Below the pieces are notes generated by a model. The model was given only the letters and a program-made list of their open reading frames with translations. It had not been told where the DNA came from and made no database searches. A stretch of 64,000 nucleotides of DNA from Flavobacterium cutihirudinis (lineage in GTDB: Bacteria; Bacteroidota; Bacteroidia; Flavobacteriales; Flavobacteriaceae): the NCBI RefSeq assembly GCF_003385895.1, contig NZ_QRDQ01000008.1, positions 1,050,354 to 1,114,353 of the forward strand, read 5' to 3'. Below are positions 1 through 9,356 of this stretch, piece by piece; within the stretch, counting starts at the first letter, position 1, and each line of letters starts with the position of its first letter. The position numbers and the translations under genes were made by a program.

Positions 1-497
1 GTGCTTACCGTTTCTTTTCCGCCGTCGATTTCACGAACTGCTTTTACATTATTTCCGTCAACTGTTAAAGCTGTACAAGAGTTTAAGAAGTTAGAACCTA
101 AAATTCCTGCAATCATTCCTGGAACCATTCCTCCGTTGTAGTCTAAAGATTCTTTTCCTGCAATTACAAGATCGTAACCACCGTTTTTAATTACTTCAGC
201 TAATTGTTTTGCAACAAAAAATCCGTCAGTTGGGTTAGCGTTTACACGAATTGCTTCGTTTGCGCCAATTGCTAGTGCTTTACGCAAAGTTGGTTCAGTA
301 TCAGGACCTCCAACGTTAACAACAGTTACAGTTGCCGCTTGTTGTTCTTGAAACCAAATTGCACGTGTTAAACCAAATTCGTCATTTGGATTTATTACAT
401 ATTGAACACCATTGGTATCAAATTCTGAATCACCATTGGAGAAGTTAATTTTTGAAGTAGTATCAGGCACATGGCTGATGCAAACCAATATTTTCAT
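1..497 (-). CDS. etfB: Electron transfer flavoprotein beta subunit, 3' end outside window
   Basis: The reverse strand encodes the first 165 residues of an EtfB protein, starting MKILVCISHVPDTTSKI at position 497 and running off the window edge. EtfB pairs with EtfA to carry electrons from acyl-CoA and other flavin dehydrogenases to the quinone pool. Family features seen are the N-terminal nucleotide-binding fold, the NPNDEFGLTRAI segment that follows the first domain, and VIAGKESLDYNGG in the AMP/FAD-binding part. The family is usually about 250 residues, so roughly 85 are missing here. It is divergent from pdhB. A possible -7 element (TAAATTTG) reads on the reverse strand at 531-538, but I see no good -33 partner. 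Identification is secure; etfA, usually next to it, would lie outside. Confidence 0.93.
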   Translation of the reverse strand, partial: MKILVCISHVPDTTSKINFSNGDSEFDTNGVQYVINPNDEFGLTRAIWFQEQQAATVTVVNVGGPDTEPTLRKALAIGANEAIRVNANPTDGFFVAKQLAEVIKNGGYDLVIAGKESLDYNGGMVPGMIAGILGSNFLNSCTALTVDGNNVKAVREIDGGKETVS

Positions 498-989
498 AAG
501 TATATATTTTGAATTTGTAATATGCTTTGACAAATTTAGAAATTAAAATTGGAATAATATACTATGCATGCATAATATTTTTTAAAAACTATTACGTTTT
601 CGAAGATTATGAAATTTGAAGCTCTTTTTAGTATATTGCAGAAATAAAAATTCAGCTATTTTATCTGATTCTTAGGAATTTCGTAATCTGACTAGCTTGC
701 AGGACTGTTAAAATTGGTTAAGATTTATACTAGATTTTGATTTGTTCCGTTTTAAAGAAGCCAAATTGAAAATCAGAATTACACAAAAAGTCCAGTATTT
801 GTATAAAAAGTGTTTTTTAGAATGTAATTGTTGTAATTATATCGATTTCGTTAACATCGCGATAGGTTTTAAAAAGTCAAAAGGGATAGAAGAGGAGAAA
901 GTTCCTGCGATTTTAAACTTAATTTATGCTTTTAAGTGATTTAAAATATTTATTTTTGCTCTTCAGAAAATTCAACATACAATATAAAT
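498..989. other. Divergent intergenic region between etfB and pdhB
   Basis: About 490 bases without a convincing gene. A 65-codon frame at 742-939 starts with TTG, has low-complexity Lys-rich sequence and no recognisable domain, so it is not called. A possible etfB -7 box lies at 531-538 on the reverse strand. TATTTTTG at 951-958 is a good -7 candidate for pdhB, although its -33 element is weak. Confidence 0.5.
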
Positions 990-1967
990 ATGAGAACAAT
1001 ACAATTTAGAGAGGCCATTTGCGAAGCGATGAGCGAAGAAATGCGTCACGATGAATCCATATATTTAATGGGCGAAGAAGTTGCAGAATACAACGGAGCA
1101 TATAAAGCTTCAAAAGGAATGCTTGCTGAATTTGGCGAAAAAAGAGTAATCGATACTCCAATTGCTGAGCTTGGTTTTACAGGAATTGCAGTAGGTTCTG
1201 CAATGAATGGTAACAGACCGATTGTAGAATATATGACTTTCAACTTCTGTTTAGTTGGTATTGATCAAATTATAAATAATGCTGCTAAAATGCGCCAAAT
1301 GACAGGTGGACAATTTAATGTGCCAATCGTTTTCCGCGGACCAACTGCTTCTGCAGGTCAATTAGGAGCAACTCACTCTCAAGCTTTAGAAAACTGGTTT
1401 GCAAATACTCCAGGTCTTAAAGTTGTTGTGCCTTCAACTCCTTATGATGCAAAAGGACTTTTGAAATCTGCGATTCGTGATAACGATCCAGTAATTTTCA
1501 TGGAATCTGAGCAAATGTATGGTGATAAAGGGGAAGTGCCAGACGGAGAATATACAATTCCATTGGGAGTTGCTGATGTTAAGCGTGAAGGAAAAGACGT
1601 AACTATTGTTTCTTTCGGAAAAATCATCAAAGAAGCTTTTATTGCTGCTGATGAATTAGCTAAAGAAGGTATTTCTTGTGAGATTATCGATTTAAGAACA
1701 GTTCGTCCTATGGATAAAGATGCAATTCTTACATCTGTTAAAAAGACAAACCGTTTAGTAATCCTTGAAGAAGCTTGGCCATTCGCAAGTATTTCTTCTG
1801 AAATTACGTATATCGTTCAGGAACAAGCATTTGATTTTCTTGATGCTCCAATTCAGCGTATCACAACTGCTGATACTCCTGCGCCTTACTCTCCTGTATT
1901 GCTAAAAGACTGGTTGCCAAATGCTGGTGATGTAGTAAAAGCAGTAAAGAAAGTAATGTACAAATAA
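990..1967 (+). CDS. pdhB: Pyruvate dehydrogenase E1 component, beta subunit
   Basis: This 325-residue protein is the beta chain of a heterotetrameric alpha2beta2 E1 (thiamine-diphosphate) component, which decarboxylates pyruvate and acetylates lipoyl-E2. Visible family features are MGEEVAEYNGAYK at 27-39, the TPP-activating Glu in DTPIAE (Glu60), the ATHSQALENWF segment, and the C-terminal transketolase domain with LRTVRPMD. Length is normal for the family. The start at 990 gives the canonical MRTIQFREAI N-terminus. No alpha subunit is adjacent, which fits the scattered arrangement usual in flavobacteria. The gene ends in a strong terminator. A branched-chain 2-oxoacid E1 beta is the only real alternative. 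Confidence 0.9.
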   Translation: MRTIQFREAICEAMSEEMRHDESIYLMGEEVAEYNGAYKASKGMLAEFGEKRVIDTPIAELGFTGIAVGSAMNGNRPIVEYMTFNFCLVGIDQIINNAAKMRQMTGGQFNVPIVFRGPTASAGQLGATHSQALENWFANTPGLKVVVPSTPYDAKGLLKSAIRDNDPVIFMESEQMYGDKGEVPDGEYTIPLGVADVKREGKDVTIVSFGKIIKEAFIAADELAKEGISCEIIDLRTVRPMDKDAILTSVKKTNRLVILEEAWPFASISSEITYIVQEQAFDFLDAPIQRITTADTPAPYSPVLLKDWLPNAGDVVKAVKKVMYK

Positions 1968-1987
1968 AAAAATCAACAATACTTATA

Positions 1988-2027
1988 AAACTTCATCAGT
2001 CATATTCATTGATGAAGTTTTTTTTTG
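1988..2027 (+). terminator. Rho-independent terminator of pdhB
   Basis: An 11-bp perfect stem (AAACTTCATCA at 1988-1998 with TGATGAAGTTT at 2010-2020) is followed by a run of T. It ends only a few bases before the next start codon at 2032. Confidence 0.85.
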
Positions 2028-2031
2028 CCAA

Positions 2032-4536
2032 ATGATAAAAAGAATAATTTTACTCAGCCTATTTTTTGTATTCGCCTTTGTGAATCTTGGAACTGCACAA
2101 ACAAAAGTGAGTGGAATTGTTTTGGACAAATCAAATCAGCCGGTGCCTTTTGCAAATATTGTTTTCAAGGGTTCTAATACTGGAATCGTTTCTAACGAAG
2201 ATGGTCGATTCTATCTTGAATCGCCAAATACTTATACAGCACTGTTAGTTACATCAGCAGGATTTTCAGATAAGGAAGTACCTCTGGAAAAAGCAGTCAA
2301 TTATAATTTCAAAATTGTTTTATTTGAAGAGCAAGTACTAAACGAAGTTGTAATTTATACCGGAAAAACATCTAAGAAAAACAATCCGGCACTAGATATT
2401 TTGAGGAAAATCTGGGAAAGAAAACGTAAAAATGGACTTTACCAGTTCAATCAATATCAAATGCAGAAGTACGAGAAGGTTGAGTTCGACATGAACACGA
2501 TTGACAGTGCTTTGATGAAAAACAAACTTTTCAAAGGAATGGAGTTTGTATTTGATCATGTTGATACTTCTGATGTTACGGGGAAAACGTATCTACCAAT
2601 TTTCATCAACGAATCGGTTTATGATGTTTACGGTGATAACAAATTAAAGAAAGTAAAAGAAAATCTTACAGGAAATAAAATGTCTGGTTTCAACGGAAAT
2701 CAGCAGATTTTATCTTTTGTAAAAGACCTTTATTCTGATTATAACATCTACGATAATCACCTTAAATTTTTTGACAAAAGTTTTACAAGTCCGCTTTCAA
2801 GAACCGGAATTGATGTCTATAATTATGTCCTGAAAGACAGTGCTTACATCGATAAAAAATGGTGTTATAATATTGTTTTTTATCCGAGAAGAAAAAATGA
2901 ATTGACTTTTAAAGGTGATTTTTGGGTAAACGATTCCACTTTTGCAATTAAGAAAATTAATATGGGCGTAACGAAAAGTGCCAATATTAACTGGGTAAAA
3001 GATATTTATATTGAACAGGAGTTTGAAGTCGAAAACGATTCAGTTTTCCTTTTAACGCGTGATTATATGATGTCTGATTTTGCTTTGAATAAAAAAGAAA
3101 AATCAAAAGGAGTTTATGGAAAACGAACGACTTTATATCGAAATCATAAATTCAATATTCAGAAGCCGGAGAAGTTTTATAAGGAAGAAGTCAATTTTAT
3201 AGACAATGCGGTTTACGACAGACCTCCTGAATTTTGGGAAGAAAATCGTTTTGAGAAACTAAATAAAGATGAAGCTGGTATTTACAAAATGCTGGATACA
3301 CTGCAGACGGTCAAGCGATTCAAACAATTGTATAGTCTCGTCTCCATTTTAGGAAGCGGTTATGTCGAGTTTAAAAACTTCGATTTTGGTCCGATATTCT
3401 CTACATTTGGTTATAATGAAGTCGAAGGTTTGAGAATACGTGCCGGTGGCCGAACTTATTTTGGGCCAAATGATCCGTGGCGCGTTCAAGCTTATACGGC
3501 GTATGGTTTTAATGACAACAAATTCAAATACGGAGTTTCTGGAAAATGGATGGTTGATAAGAAAAACCGAATCATTATTTCTGGAGGAAACAGGCGTGAT
3601 ATTGAACAAATTGGAGCCAGTTTAACCACGACGAATGATATTTTAGGACGAAGTTTTGCATCTTCTGCTTTATTTACAACGAGCAGTAATGGAAAATTGA
3701 CTAATATTAATTTGAGCAATGTTTCTTTTGAAATTGAAGCCAAGAAGAATTTTATAATTCAGACGGGTTTTTCATATCGAACTTTGGAATCGGCTTCACC
3801 TACTTTTAGTTTGGATTATTATTCTACTTTGCCAAGTCCAGAAAATCCTGCCGGAGTTATACAAAGTAAAGTGCGACAATCAGAAGCCAATATTCAGTTT
3901 GAATATATGCCAAATCGCAAGACTATTGGTTACGGAGTTGAAAGAGATTTAGTTGATAGTCCGTTTAGCCATTTCTTTGTGAATTTCAGTTATGGATTAA
4001 AAGGAGTTTTTGAAAGTGATTTTGCTTACGAAAAAATTCAGATTTATTACAAACAGCCTATAATTATTGGGCCTTTGGGTAGAACAGATATTATTGTTGA
4101 AACAGGTAAAACATTTGGTACAATTCCGTTAGGCTTGATGAGTGTTGTTCCAGGAAACCAAACATATTGGACTATTGAAAATACCTTTAGTAATTTAAAT
4201 TTCTACGAATTTGTTACTGATCAATATACCACTTTGCAATGGCAACATAATTTTCAAGGAAGATTATTTGCAAGAGTTCCGTTTATGAGAAAACTAAACT
4301 GGAGAGAATTTGTAGGAATTAAAGCGGTTCACGGGACTATTTCGGATGCCAACAGAGCAATTAATGCTTCTGGTCAGCCATATAATGCGCCGGAAAATGT
4401 TTATTGGGAGTATAATGCCGGAATCGGAAATATTTTTAAAGTGTTCCGAATTGATTTCTCTTGGAGAGGGAATTATTTGAATATGCCTGATGCTAATAAA
4501 TTTGCAGTAAAAGGATCTTTCGGATTCTATTTTTAA
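2032..4536 (+). CDS. DUF5686 and carboxypeptidase-like regulatory domain outer-membrane protein
   Basis: An 834-residue exported protein. Residues 1-22 form a signal peptide (MIKRIILLSLFFVFAFVNLG, then TAQ). Residues about 25-110 are a CarboxypepD_reg-like beta-sandwich (VSGIVLDKSNQPVPFANIVF, FKIVLFEEQVLNEVVI), as found at the N-terminus of many Bacteroidota outer-membrane proteins. The remainder matches the DUF5686 pattern, with a long beta-rich C-terminus ending in aromatic residues (GSFGFYF), consistent with an outer-membrane barrel. No enzymatic motif is visible and the function is unknown. The start codon lies 5 bases after the pdhB terminator tract, leaving no room for a separate promoter with a leader, so expression may depend on read-through or a promoter inside pdhB. 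Confidence 0.82.
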   Translation: MIKRIILLSLFFVFAFVNLGTAQTKVSGIVLDKSNQPVPFANIVFKGSNTGIVSNEDGRFYLESPNTYTALLVTSAGFSDKEVPLEKAVNYNFKIVLFEEQVLNEVVIYTGKTSKKNNPALDILRKIWERKRKNGLYQFNQYQMQKYEKVEFDMNTIDSALMKNKLFKGMEFVFDHVDTSDVTGKTYLPIFINESVYDVYGDNKLKKVKENLTGNKMSGFNGNQQILSFVKDLYSDYNIYDNHLKFFDKSFTSPLSRTGIDVYNYVLKDSAYIDKKWCYNIVFYPRRKNELTFKGDFWVNDSTFAIKKINMGVTKSANINWVKDIYIEQEFEVENDSVFLLTRDYMMSDFALNKKEKSKGVYGKRTTLYRNHKFNIQKPEKFYKEEVNFIDNAVYDRPPEFWEENRFEKLNKDEAGIYKMLDTLQTVKRFKQLYSLVSILGSGYVEFKNFDFGPIFSTFGYNEVEGLRIRAGGRTYFGPNDPWRVQAYTAYGFNDNKFKYGVSGKWMVDKKNRIIISGGNRRDIEQIGASLTTTNDILGRSFASSALFTTSSNGKLTNINLSNVSFEIEAKKNFIIQTGFSYRTLESASPTFSLDYYSTLPSPENPAGVIQSKVRQSEANIQFEYMPNRKTIGYGVERDLVDSPFSHFFVNFSYGLKGVFESDFAYEKIQIYYKQPIIIGPLGRTDIIVETGKTFGTIPLGLMSVVPGNQTYWTIENTFSNLNFYEFVTDQYTTLQWQHNFQGRLFARVPFMRKLNWREFVGIKAVHGTISDANRAINASGQPYNAPENVYWEYNAGIGNIFKVFRIDFSWRGNYLNMPDANKFAVKGSFGFYF

Positions 4537-4561
4537 AGTTGCAAAGGTTCAAAGTTACAAA

Positions 4562-4594
4562 GTCGCAAAGGTTTATATTCTTTGCGGCTTTTTT
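4562..4594 (+). terminator. Terminator after the DUF5686 gene
   Basis: GTCGCAAAG (4562-4570) pairs with CTTTGCGGC (4580-4588), with one G-U pair, and is followed by TTTTTTG. Confidence 0.65.
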
Positions 4595-4614
4595 GTTGCG
4601 TAATTTTTTTCTCT

Positions 4615-4673
4615 CGCAGATTTTGCAGATCGTGGAGATTTAAATTTTATCAGCTTTATCTCCAAAATCTGCG
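4615..4673. repeat. Intergenic inverted repeat
   Basis: CGCAGATTTTG at 4615-4625 is repeated inverted at 4663-4673. An inner GGAGAT (4634-4639) and ATCTCC (4658-4663) are also complementary. It lies between two same-strand genes and codes for nothing. It resembles short palindromic intergenic repeats, and only this copy is noted in the window. Confidence 0.5.
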
Positions 4674-4748
4674 GGAACAAAAACTTTGCGGCTTAGCGTC
4701 TTTGCGAGATTCTTTTTTTATTTAATTTTGGCAAAGACTTAAATACTT

Positions 4749-5348
4749 ATGCAAGAAGCTATTGATTTTCTAATCATTAAAAATCCGATATTTCAGGAAA
4801 TAATCGAAAAGTACGGATTGCCTCCAATTCCGAAACGTCCTCAGGGTTTTGAGACTTTAGTATTGCTGATATTGGAACAGCAAGTTTCTATAGATTCGGC
4901 GAAAGCCACATTTTTAAAAATCAAAGCTTATAAAACTTGCAATCCTGAAAATATGGCTGTTCTATCAGACGAAGAATTTAGATCTCTTGGTGTAAGTCGT
5001 CAGAAAACAAAATACATTAAAATTTTGGCGGAAGCCGTTTTGAATAAAGAATTAGATATTGAGAGCTTGCCTTCAAAATCGGCAAAGCAAGTCAGAGAAG
5101 AACTTATTAAGCTAAAAGGAATAGGAAACTGGACGATTGATATTTATTTAATGTTTTGTCTTCAGGAACCCGATTTGATTCCACTTGGTGATATTGCGGT
5201 TATTAATACAATCAAAGAATTGCTTGATATTCATGACAAACAAGAAATGGAAATTCATGCGGAACAATGGAGCCCGTATCGATCTTATGCTACTTATTTG
5301 CTTTGGCATTATTACTTAAAAAAGAGAAATAGAACAATTACCTATTAA
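4749..5348 (+). CDS. DNA-3-methyladenine glycosylase II (HhH-GPD family)
   Basis: A 199-residue base-excision repair glycosylase that removes alkylated purines from DNA. The helix-hairpin-helix motif LKGIGNWT is at 122-129 and the catalytic Asp is in PLGD (Asp148), in the usual spacing for the HhH-GPD fold. FETLVLLILEQQVSIDSAKA near residue 35 is the typical first helix region. There is no iron-sulfur loop and no N-terminal AlkA domain, so it is a short, AlkA-core type enzyme. It stands alone between a terminator and the ppa promoter. Confidence 0.85.
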   Translation: MQEAIDFLIIKNPIFQEIIEKYGLPPIPKRPQGFETLVLLILEQQVSIDSAKATFLKIKAYKTCNPENMAVLSDEEFRSLGVSRQKTKYIKILAEAVLNKELDIESLPSKSAKQVREELIKLKGIGNWTIDIYLMFCLQEPDLIPLGDIAVINTIKELLDIHDKQEMEIHAEQWSPYRSYATYLLWHYYLKKRNRTITY

Positions 5349-5396
5349 ATGCTTGTTTTTTAATAGATAATGCAGATAATTTAACCTGTTTTTTTA

Positions 5397-5426
5397 TTGT
5401 AAAAATAGAATGTTTGGTTACTTTTG
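5397..5426 (+). promoter_or_regulatory. Promoter of ppa
   Basis: TTG (5397-5399), 19 bases, then TACTTTTG (5419-5426), matching the Bacteroidota housekeeping consensus. It leaves a leader of about 30 bases before ppa. Confidence 0.6.
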
Positions 5427-5460
5427 CAACCGAAATTATAAGATATAATAAAAAACGAAA

Positions 5461-5991
5461 ATGACCGCAGACAAACTAACAACTTTCGATGTATTAATCG
5501 AAATACCAAGAGGAAGCAGAAATAAATATGAGTACGATTTTGAAATCAAAAGAATGCGTTTCGACAGAATGTTATTCTCTTCAATGATGTACCCGGCTGA
5601 TTATGGATTTATTCCTGAAACTTTAGCTTTAGACGGTGATCCTCTTGATGTATTGGTTTTAGTAAACGAACCAACTTTCCCTGGATGTGTAATGGAAGTT
5701 AAGCCAATTGGTGTTTTCCACATGGCAGATGATAAAGGACCAGACGAAAAAATTATTTGTGTACCAGTTTCAGATCCAATCTGGAATTCATTAACAGATT
5801 TATCAGATATTAATCCTCACTTAGTGAAAGAAATTGAGCATTTCTTCCAGGTTTACAAAGATCTTGAAAACAAAAAAGTTGATGTAGAAGGATGGGGAGA
5901 CGTAAACGAAGCTTATGCAATTATTGCTGAGTGCACGAAACGTTTTGATGACATTGAAAATAAACCAGAGGGATTATTTAGCATTAAATAA
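5461..5991 (+). CDS. ppa: Soluble inorganic pyrophosphatase (family I)
   Basis: A 176-residue cytoplasmic enzyme that hydrolyses pyrophosphate to phosphate with Mg2+. The signature DGDPLDVLV is at 58-66 with its metal-binding Asp residues, preceded by YPADYGFIPETL. Length is standard for the prokaryotic family I enzyme. It has its own promoter and a strong terminator, and the next gene downstream is the membrane-bound pyrophosphatase, so both routes of pyrophosphate removal lie side by side. Confidence 0.95.
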   Translation: MTADKLTTFDVLIEIPRGSRNKYEYDFEIKRMRFDRMLFSSMMYPADYGFIPETLALDGDPLDVLVLVNEPTFPGCVMEVKPIGVFHMADDKGPDEKIICVPVSDPIWNSLTDLSDINPHLVKEIEHFFQVYKDLENKKVDVEGWGDVNEAYAIIAECTKRFDDIENKPEGLFSIK

Positions 5992-6014
5992 TTTTTACCT
6001 TATTCTATTATAAA

Positions 6015-6049
6015 AAAAGCAATACTCCGTTAGGAGTATTGCTTTTTTG
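6015..6049 (+). terminator. Terminator of ppa
   Basis: A 14-bp perfect stem (AAAAGCAATACTCC at 6015-6028 with its complement at 6033-6046), tetraloop, then T tract. Confidence 0.9.
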
Positions 6050-6103
6050 TTTAAATTCGTTTTAGTTAGTTTATTGACTATTAACCAAAACCATTAATAT
6101 ATT

Positions 6104-8653
6104 ATGAATGCATTTATGATTTACCTGCCAATTGTTATGGCAGTTTTAGGATTACTTTTCATGGGAATAAAAAGGACTTGGGTGTTAAAACAAGATGCTG
6201 GAGACGGTAAGATGAAAGAGATTTCAGATTACATCTACGAAGGAGCCTTAGCCTTTCTAAAAGCCGAATACAAATTATTAACCATCTTTGTAATCATAGC
6301 AAGTTTAGCTTTAGCAGGGATTACATTTATTCCAGGAGTAAAAACACATTTATTTATAGTAATTGCATTTATTTTTGGTGCATTCTTTTCGGCTTTGGCG
6401 GGAAACATGGGAATGAAAATCGCAACCAAAACAAACGTTAGAACAACACAGGCAGCGCGTACAAGTTTGCCTCAAGCCTTAAAAGTTTCTTTTGGAGGAG
6501 GAACTGTAATGGGGCTTGGTGTTGCAGGATTAGCAGTTTTAGGCTTAACCGCTTTTTTTATAATTTTCTTTCATTTATTATCTGGAGGAGTTTGGAAAGA
6601 TACTGAGACAATGACTGTTGTTTTAGAAACTTTAGCTGGGTTTTCTTTAGGAGCAGAATCAATCGCATTATTTGCCAGAGTTGGAGGTGGAATTTACACA
6701 AAAGCTGCTGACGTTGGAGCGGATTTAGTTGGTAAAGTTGAAGCAGGAATTCCAGAAGATGATCCGAGAAATCCAGCAACAATTGCTGATAACGTTGGAG
6801 ATAACGTCGGAGATGTTGCCGGAATGGGAGCGGATTTATTTGGTTCTTATGTTGCAACAGTTTTAGCTGCAATGGTTCTTGGAAACTATGTGATTAAAGA
6901 TATGGGTGGAAGTATCAATGACGCTTTTGGCGGAATTGGTCCAATCTTACTTCCAATGGCAATTGCAGGTTTCGGAATTTTGTTTTCGATTATCGGAACA
7001 ATGCTTGTAAAAATTTCAGATGATAATGCTAAAGAAGCTCAAGTTCAAAAAGCATTAAATATAGGAAACTGGGTTTCTATTGGATTAACTGCAATTGCTT
7101 GCTATTTTTTAGTACAACATATGTTACCGGAAGTTATGACAATGGAATTTTTTGGAGAAGGTTCGCAGCAAATTTCTTCAATGCGTGTTTTCTATGCTAC
7201 ATTAGTTGGTTTAGTTGTTGGCGGCGCTATTTCATCAGTAACAGAATATTATACGGGATTAGGAACAAAACCAGTTTTGGCAATTGTTCAAAAATCTTCA
7301 ACAGGAGCAGGAACAAACGTTATTGCAGGTTTGGCAACGGGAATGATTTCTACTTTTCCAACTGTATTATTGTTCGCAGTAGCAATTTGGATTTCGTATG
7401 CTTTGGCAGGATTTTATGGTGTTGCTTTGGCTGCTTCAGCAATGATGGCGACAACTGCGATGCAATTAGCAATTGACGCTTTCGGACCAATTTCTGATAA
7501 TGCAGGAGGAATCGCCGAAATGAGCGAATTACCTAAAGAAGTTCGTACAAGAACCGATATTTTAGACTCAGTTGGAAACACAACTGCAGCAACCGGAAAA
7601 GGATTTGCAATTGCTTCTGCTGCCTTAACTTCATTAGCTTTATTTGCAGCGTATGTAACTTTTACAGGTATTGACGGAATTAATATCTTCAAGGCACCAG
7701 TTTTAGCGATGTTGTTTGTTGGTGGAATGATTCCGGTTGTTTTCTCAGCTTTAGCTATGAATTCAGTTGGAAAAGCAGCGATGGATATGGTTTATGAAGT
7801 ACGTCGTCAATTCAAGGAAATTCCAGGAATTATGGAAGGAACGGGAAAACCGGAATACGGAAAATGTGTTGAGATTTCTACAAAAGCTGCTTTACGCGAA
7901 ATGATGCTTCCTGGAATTTTGACAATTGGTTTTCCTATTGCAATTGTTTTAATTGGGAAATTAGTTTATGCAGATAACAATCAGTTGATCGCTGAAATGT
8001 TAGGCGGATATATGGCTGGAGTTACAGTTTCTGGAGTTCTTTGGGCAGTTTTTCAAAACAATGCCGGAGGTGCCTGGGACAATGCTAAAAAATCTTTTGA
8101 AGCCGGAGTTATGATCAACGGAGAAATGACGTACAAAGGTTCTGATGCACACAAAGCTGCAGTAACAGGAGATACTGTTGGAGATCCGTTTAAAGATACT
8201 TCTGGGCCTTCAATGAATATCTTAATCAAATTAACATGTTTGATTGGATTGGTTATTGCGCCAATTTTAGGAGAAGGTCATTCTTCATCAGATATTGCTG
8301 GAAAAGCTTCTTGTTGTGCAAAAACTGAAATGCATGCCGGAGTCTCTAAATGTGGAGATATGTCGGGAATGACGAAAGAAGAATGTATTAAAATGTGTAA
8401 AGAAAAAGGTTGTTCTGAAGAAGAAACAGCAAAATGTTTAGCGCACTTTGATAAAACTGGAAAATATCAAAAAACAGATTGTTTCGATACTTCTAAGTAT
8501 GAGAAAAGTTCCGTTCGTATTGAATTGAGAAATGAAAATGGAAAAACGATAGGAACAGTTACCAAAACCGAAAAAGGTAAAACGACTACTGAAGTTTACG
8601 AAGGAACTGAAGAAGAAGTTGAAGCAAAAATTAGCGCAGCAACTACAAAATAA
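6104..8653 (+). CDS. hppA: Membrane-bound pyrophosphatase, ion-pumping, with Cys-rich C-terminal tail
   Basis: This 849-residue polytopic protein couples pyrophosphate hydrolysis to ion pumping across the inner membrane. Hallmarks are [11 protein letters not shown] and [22 protein letters not shown] (near residues 203-240), [11 protein letters not shown], and [27 protein letters not shown] has Ala where K+-independent enzymes have Lys, so a K+-dependent enzyme is expected; whether it pumps H+ or Na+ cannot be read here. The pump core ends near residue 722. After it comes a soluble tail of about 125 residues with eight Cys within roughly 60 residues ([29 protein letters not shown]), then a charged stretch. 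That tail is not part of the usual 670-720 residue bacterial enzyme. Confidence 0.94.
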   Translation: MNAFMIYLPIVMAVLGLLFMGIKRTWVLKQDAGDGKMKEISDYIYEGALAFLKAEYKLLTIFVIIASLALAGITFIPGVKTHLFIVIAFIFGAFFSALAGNMGMKIATKTNVRTTQAARTSLPQALKVSFGGGTVMGLGVAGLAVLGLTAFFIIFFHLLSGGVWKDTETMTVVLETLAGFSLGAESIALFARVGGGIYTKAADVGADLVGKVEAGIPEDDPRNPATIADNVGDNVGDVAGMGADLFGSYVATVLAAMVLGNYVIKDMGGSINDAFGGIGPILLPMAIAGFGILFSIIGTMLVKISDDNAKEAQVQKALNIGNWVSIGLTAIACYFLVQHMLPEVMTMEFFGEGSQQISSMRVFYATLVGLVVGGAISSVTEYYTGLGTKPVLAIVQKSSTGAGTNVIAGLATGMISTFPTVLLFAVAIWISYALAGFYGVALAASAMMATTAMQLAIDAFGPISDNAGGIAEMSELPKEVRTRTDILDSVGNTTAATGKGFAIASAALTSLALFAAYVTFTGIDGINIFKAPVLAMLFVGGMIPVVFSALAMNSVGKAAMDMVYEVRRQFKEIPGIMEGTGKPEYGKCVEISTKAALREMMLPGILTIGFPIAIVLIGKLVYADNNQLIAEMLGGYMAGVTVSGVLWAVFQNNAGGAWDNAKKSFEAGVMINGEMTYKGSDAHKAAVTGDTVGDPFKDTSGPSMNILIKLTCLIGLVIAPILGEGHSSSDIAGKASCCAKTEMHAGVSKCGDMSGMTKEECIKMCKEKGCSEEETAKCLAHFDKTGKYQKTDCFDTSKYEKSSVRIELRNENGKTIGTVTKTEKGKTTTEVYEGTEEEVEAKISAATTK

Positions 8654-8679
8654 AATAACTTGACAAAGTTTCATAAAAG

Positions 8680-8716
8680 GAAAATGCCTCTAAAATATTT
8701 AGAGGCATTTTTATTT
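8680..8716. terminator. Bidirectional terminator between hppA and the kinase gene
   Basis: AAATGCCTCT (8682-8691) pairs with AGAGGCATTT (8701-8710), with a T tract on the right and an A-rich run on the left. It separates two convergent genes. Confidence 0.85.
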
Positions 8717-8741
8717 CGTGTAAATTTGTGTAATTCGTATT

Positions 8742-9356
8742 CTAAAATAATCCGTTTAATTCGGCATCAATTCTATTGATGATATTTCCTAAATCTTCCG
8801 GATTATCAACAAAATTAATATTGTCAACGTCAATAATTAATAGTTTTCCTTTAGTATAAGTCTGAATCCAGGCTTCGTATCTTTCGTTCAAACGGCTCAA
8901 ATAATCAATAGAAATTGAGTTTTCATATTCGCGTCCGCGTTTGTGAATTTGTCCAACTAAATTAGGGATTGAACTTCTTAAATAAATCAATAAATCCGGC
9001 GCTTTTACCAATGATTCCATCAATTCAAAAAGTGAAGTATAATTTTCAAAATCGCGGCTTGTCATTAATCCCATCGAATATAAATTGGGAGCAAAAATAT
9101 AAGCATCTTCATAAATCGTTCGATCCTGAATGATTTTTTTACCGCTTTCGCGAATTTGCTGTACTTGACGGAAACGGCTATTCAGGAAATAGATTTGTAA
9201 ATTGAACGACCAGCGTTCCATTTGGTGGTAAAAATCGTCTAAGTACGGATTATCAACTACATCTTCATAATGAGGCTCCCATTTAAAATGTTTGGCTAAT
9301 AATTTAGTTAATGTAGTTTTTCCTGCGCCTATATTTCCTGCTATTGCTATGTGCAT
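8742..9356 (-). CDS. Deoxynucleoside kinase
   Basis: A 204-residue kinase that phosphorylates deoxynucleosides for dNTP salvage. The P-loop GNIGAGKTT is at 7-15, the DRTIYED motif (DRx-type, substrate binding and catalysis) at 78-84, and the arginine-rich lid region KRGREYENSI near residue 140. These place it in the dNK/dGK/dCK family; substrate choice is not readable. Its ATG overlaps the stop codon of the upstream gene by one base (TAATG), so the two are likely translationally coupled. Confidence 0.9.
   Translation of the reverse strand: MHIAIAGNIGAGKTTLTKLLAKHFKWEPHYEDVVDNPYLDDFYHQMERWSFNLQIYFLNSRFRQVQQIRESGKKIIQDRTIYEDAYIFAPNLYSMGLMTSRDFENYTSLFELMESLVKAPDLLIYLRSSIPNLVGQIHKRGREYENSISIDYLSRLNERYEAWIQTYTKGKLLIIDVDNINFVDNPEDLGNIINRIDAELNGLF

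Noticed and set aside
742..939. 65-codon open frame before pdhB
   Set aside because: TTG start, Lys/Ile-rich low complexity, no domain, and it covers the region where the pdhB promoter is expected.
7099..7476. 125-codon frame inside hppA
   Set aside because: Shadow frame of a strongly supported membrane pyrophosphatase; Phe/Cys/Ser-rich and without a family.
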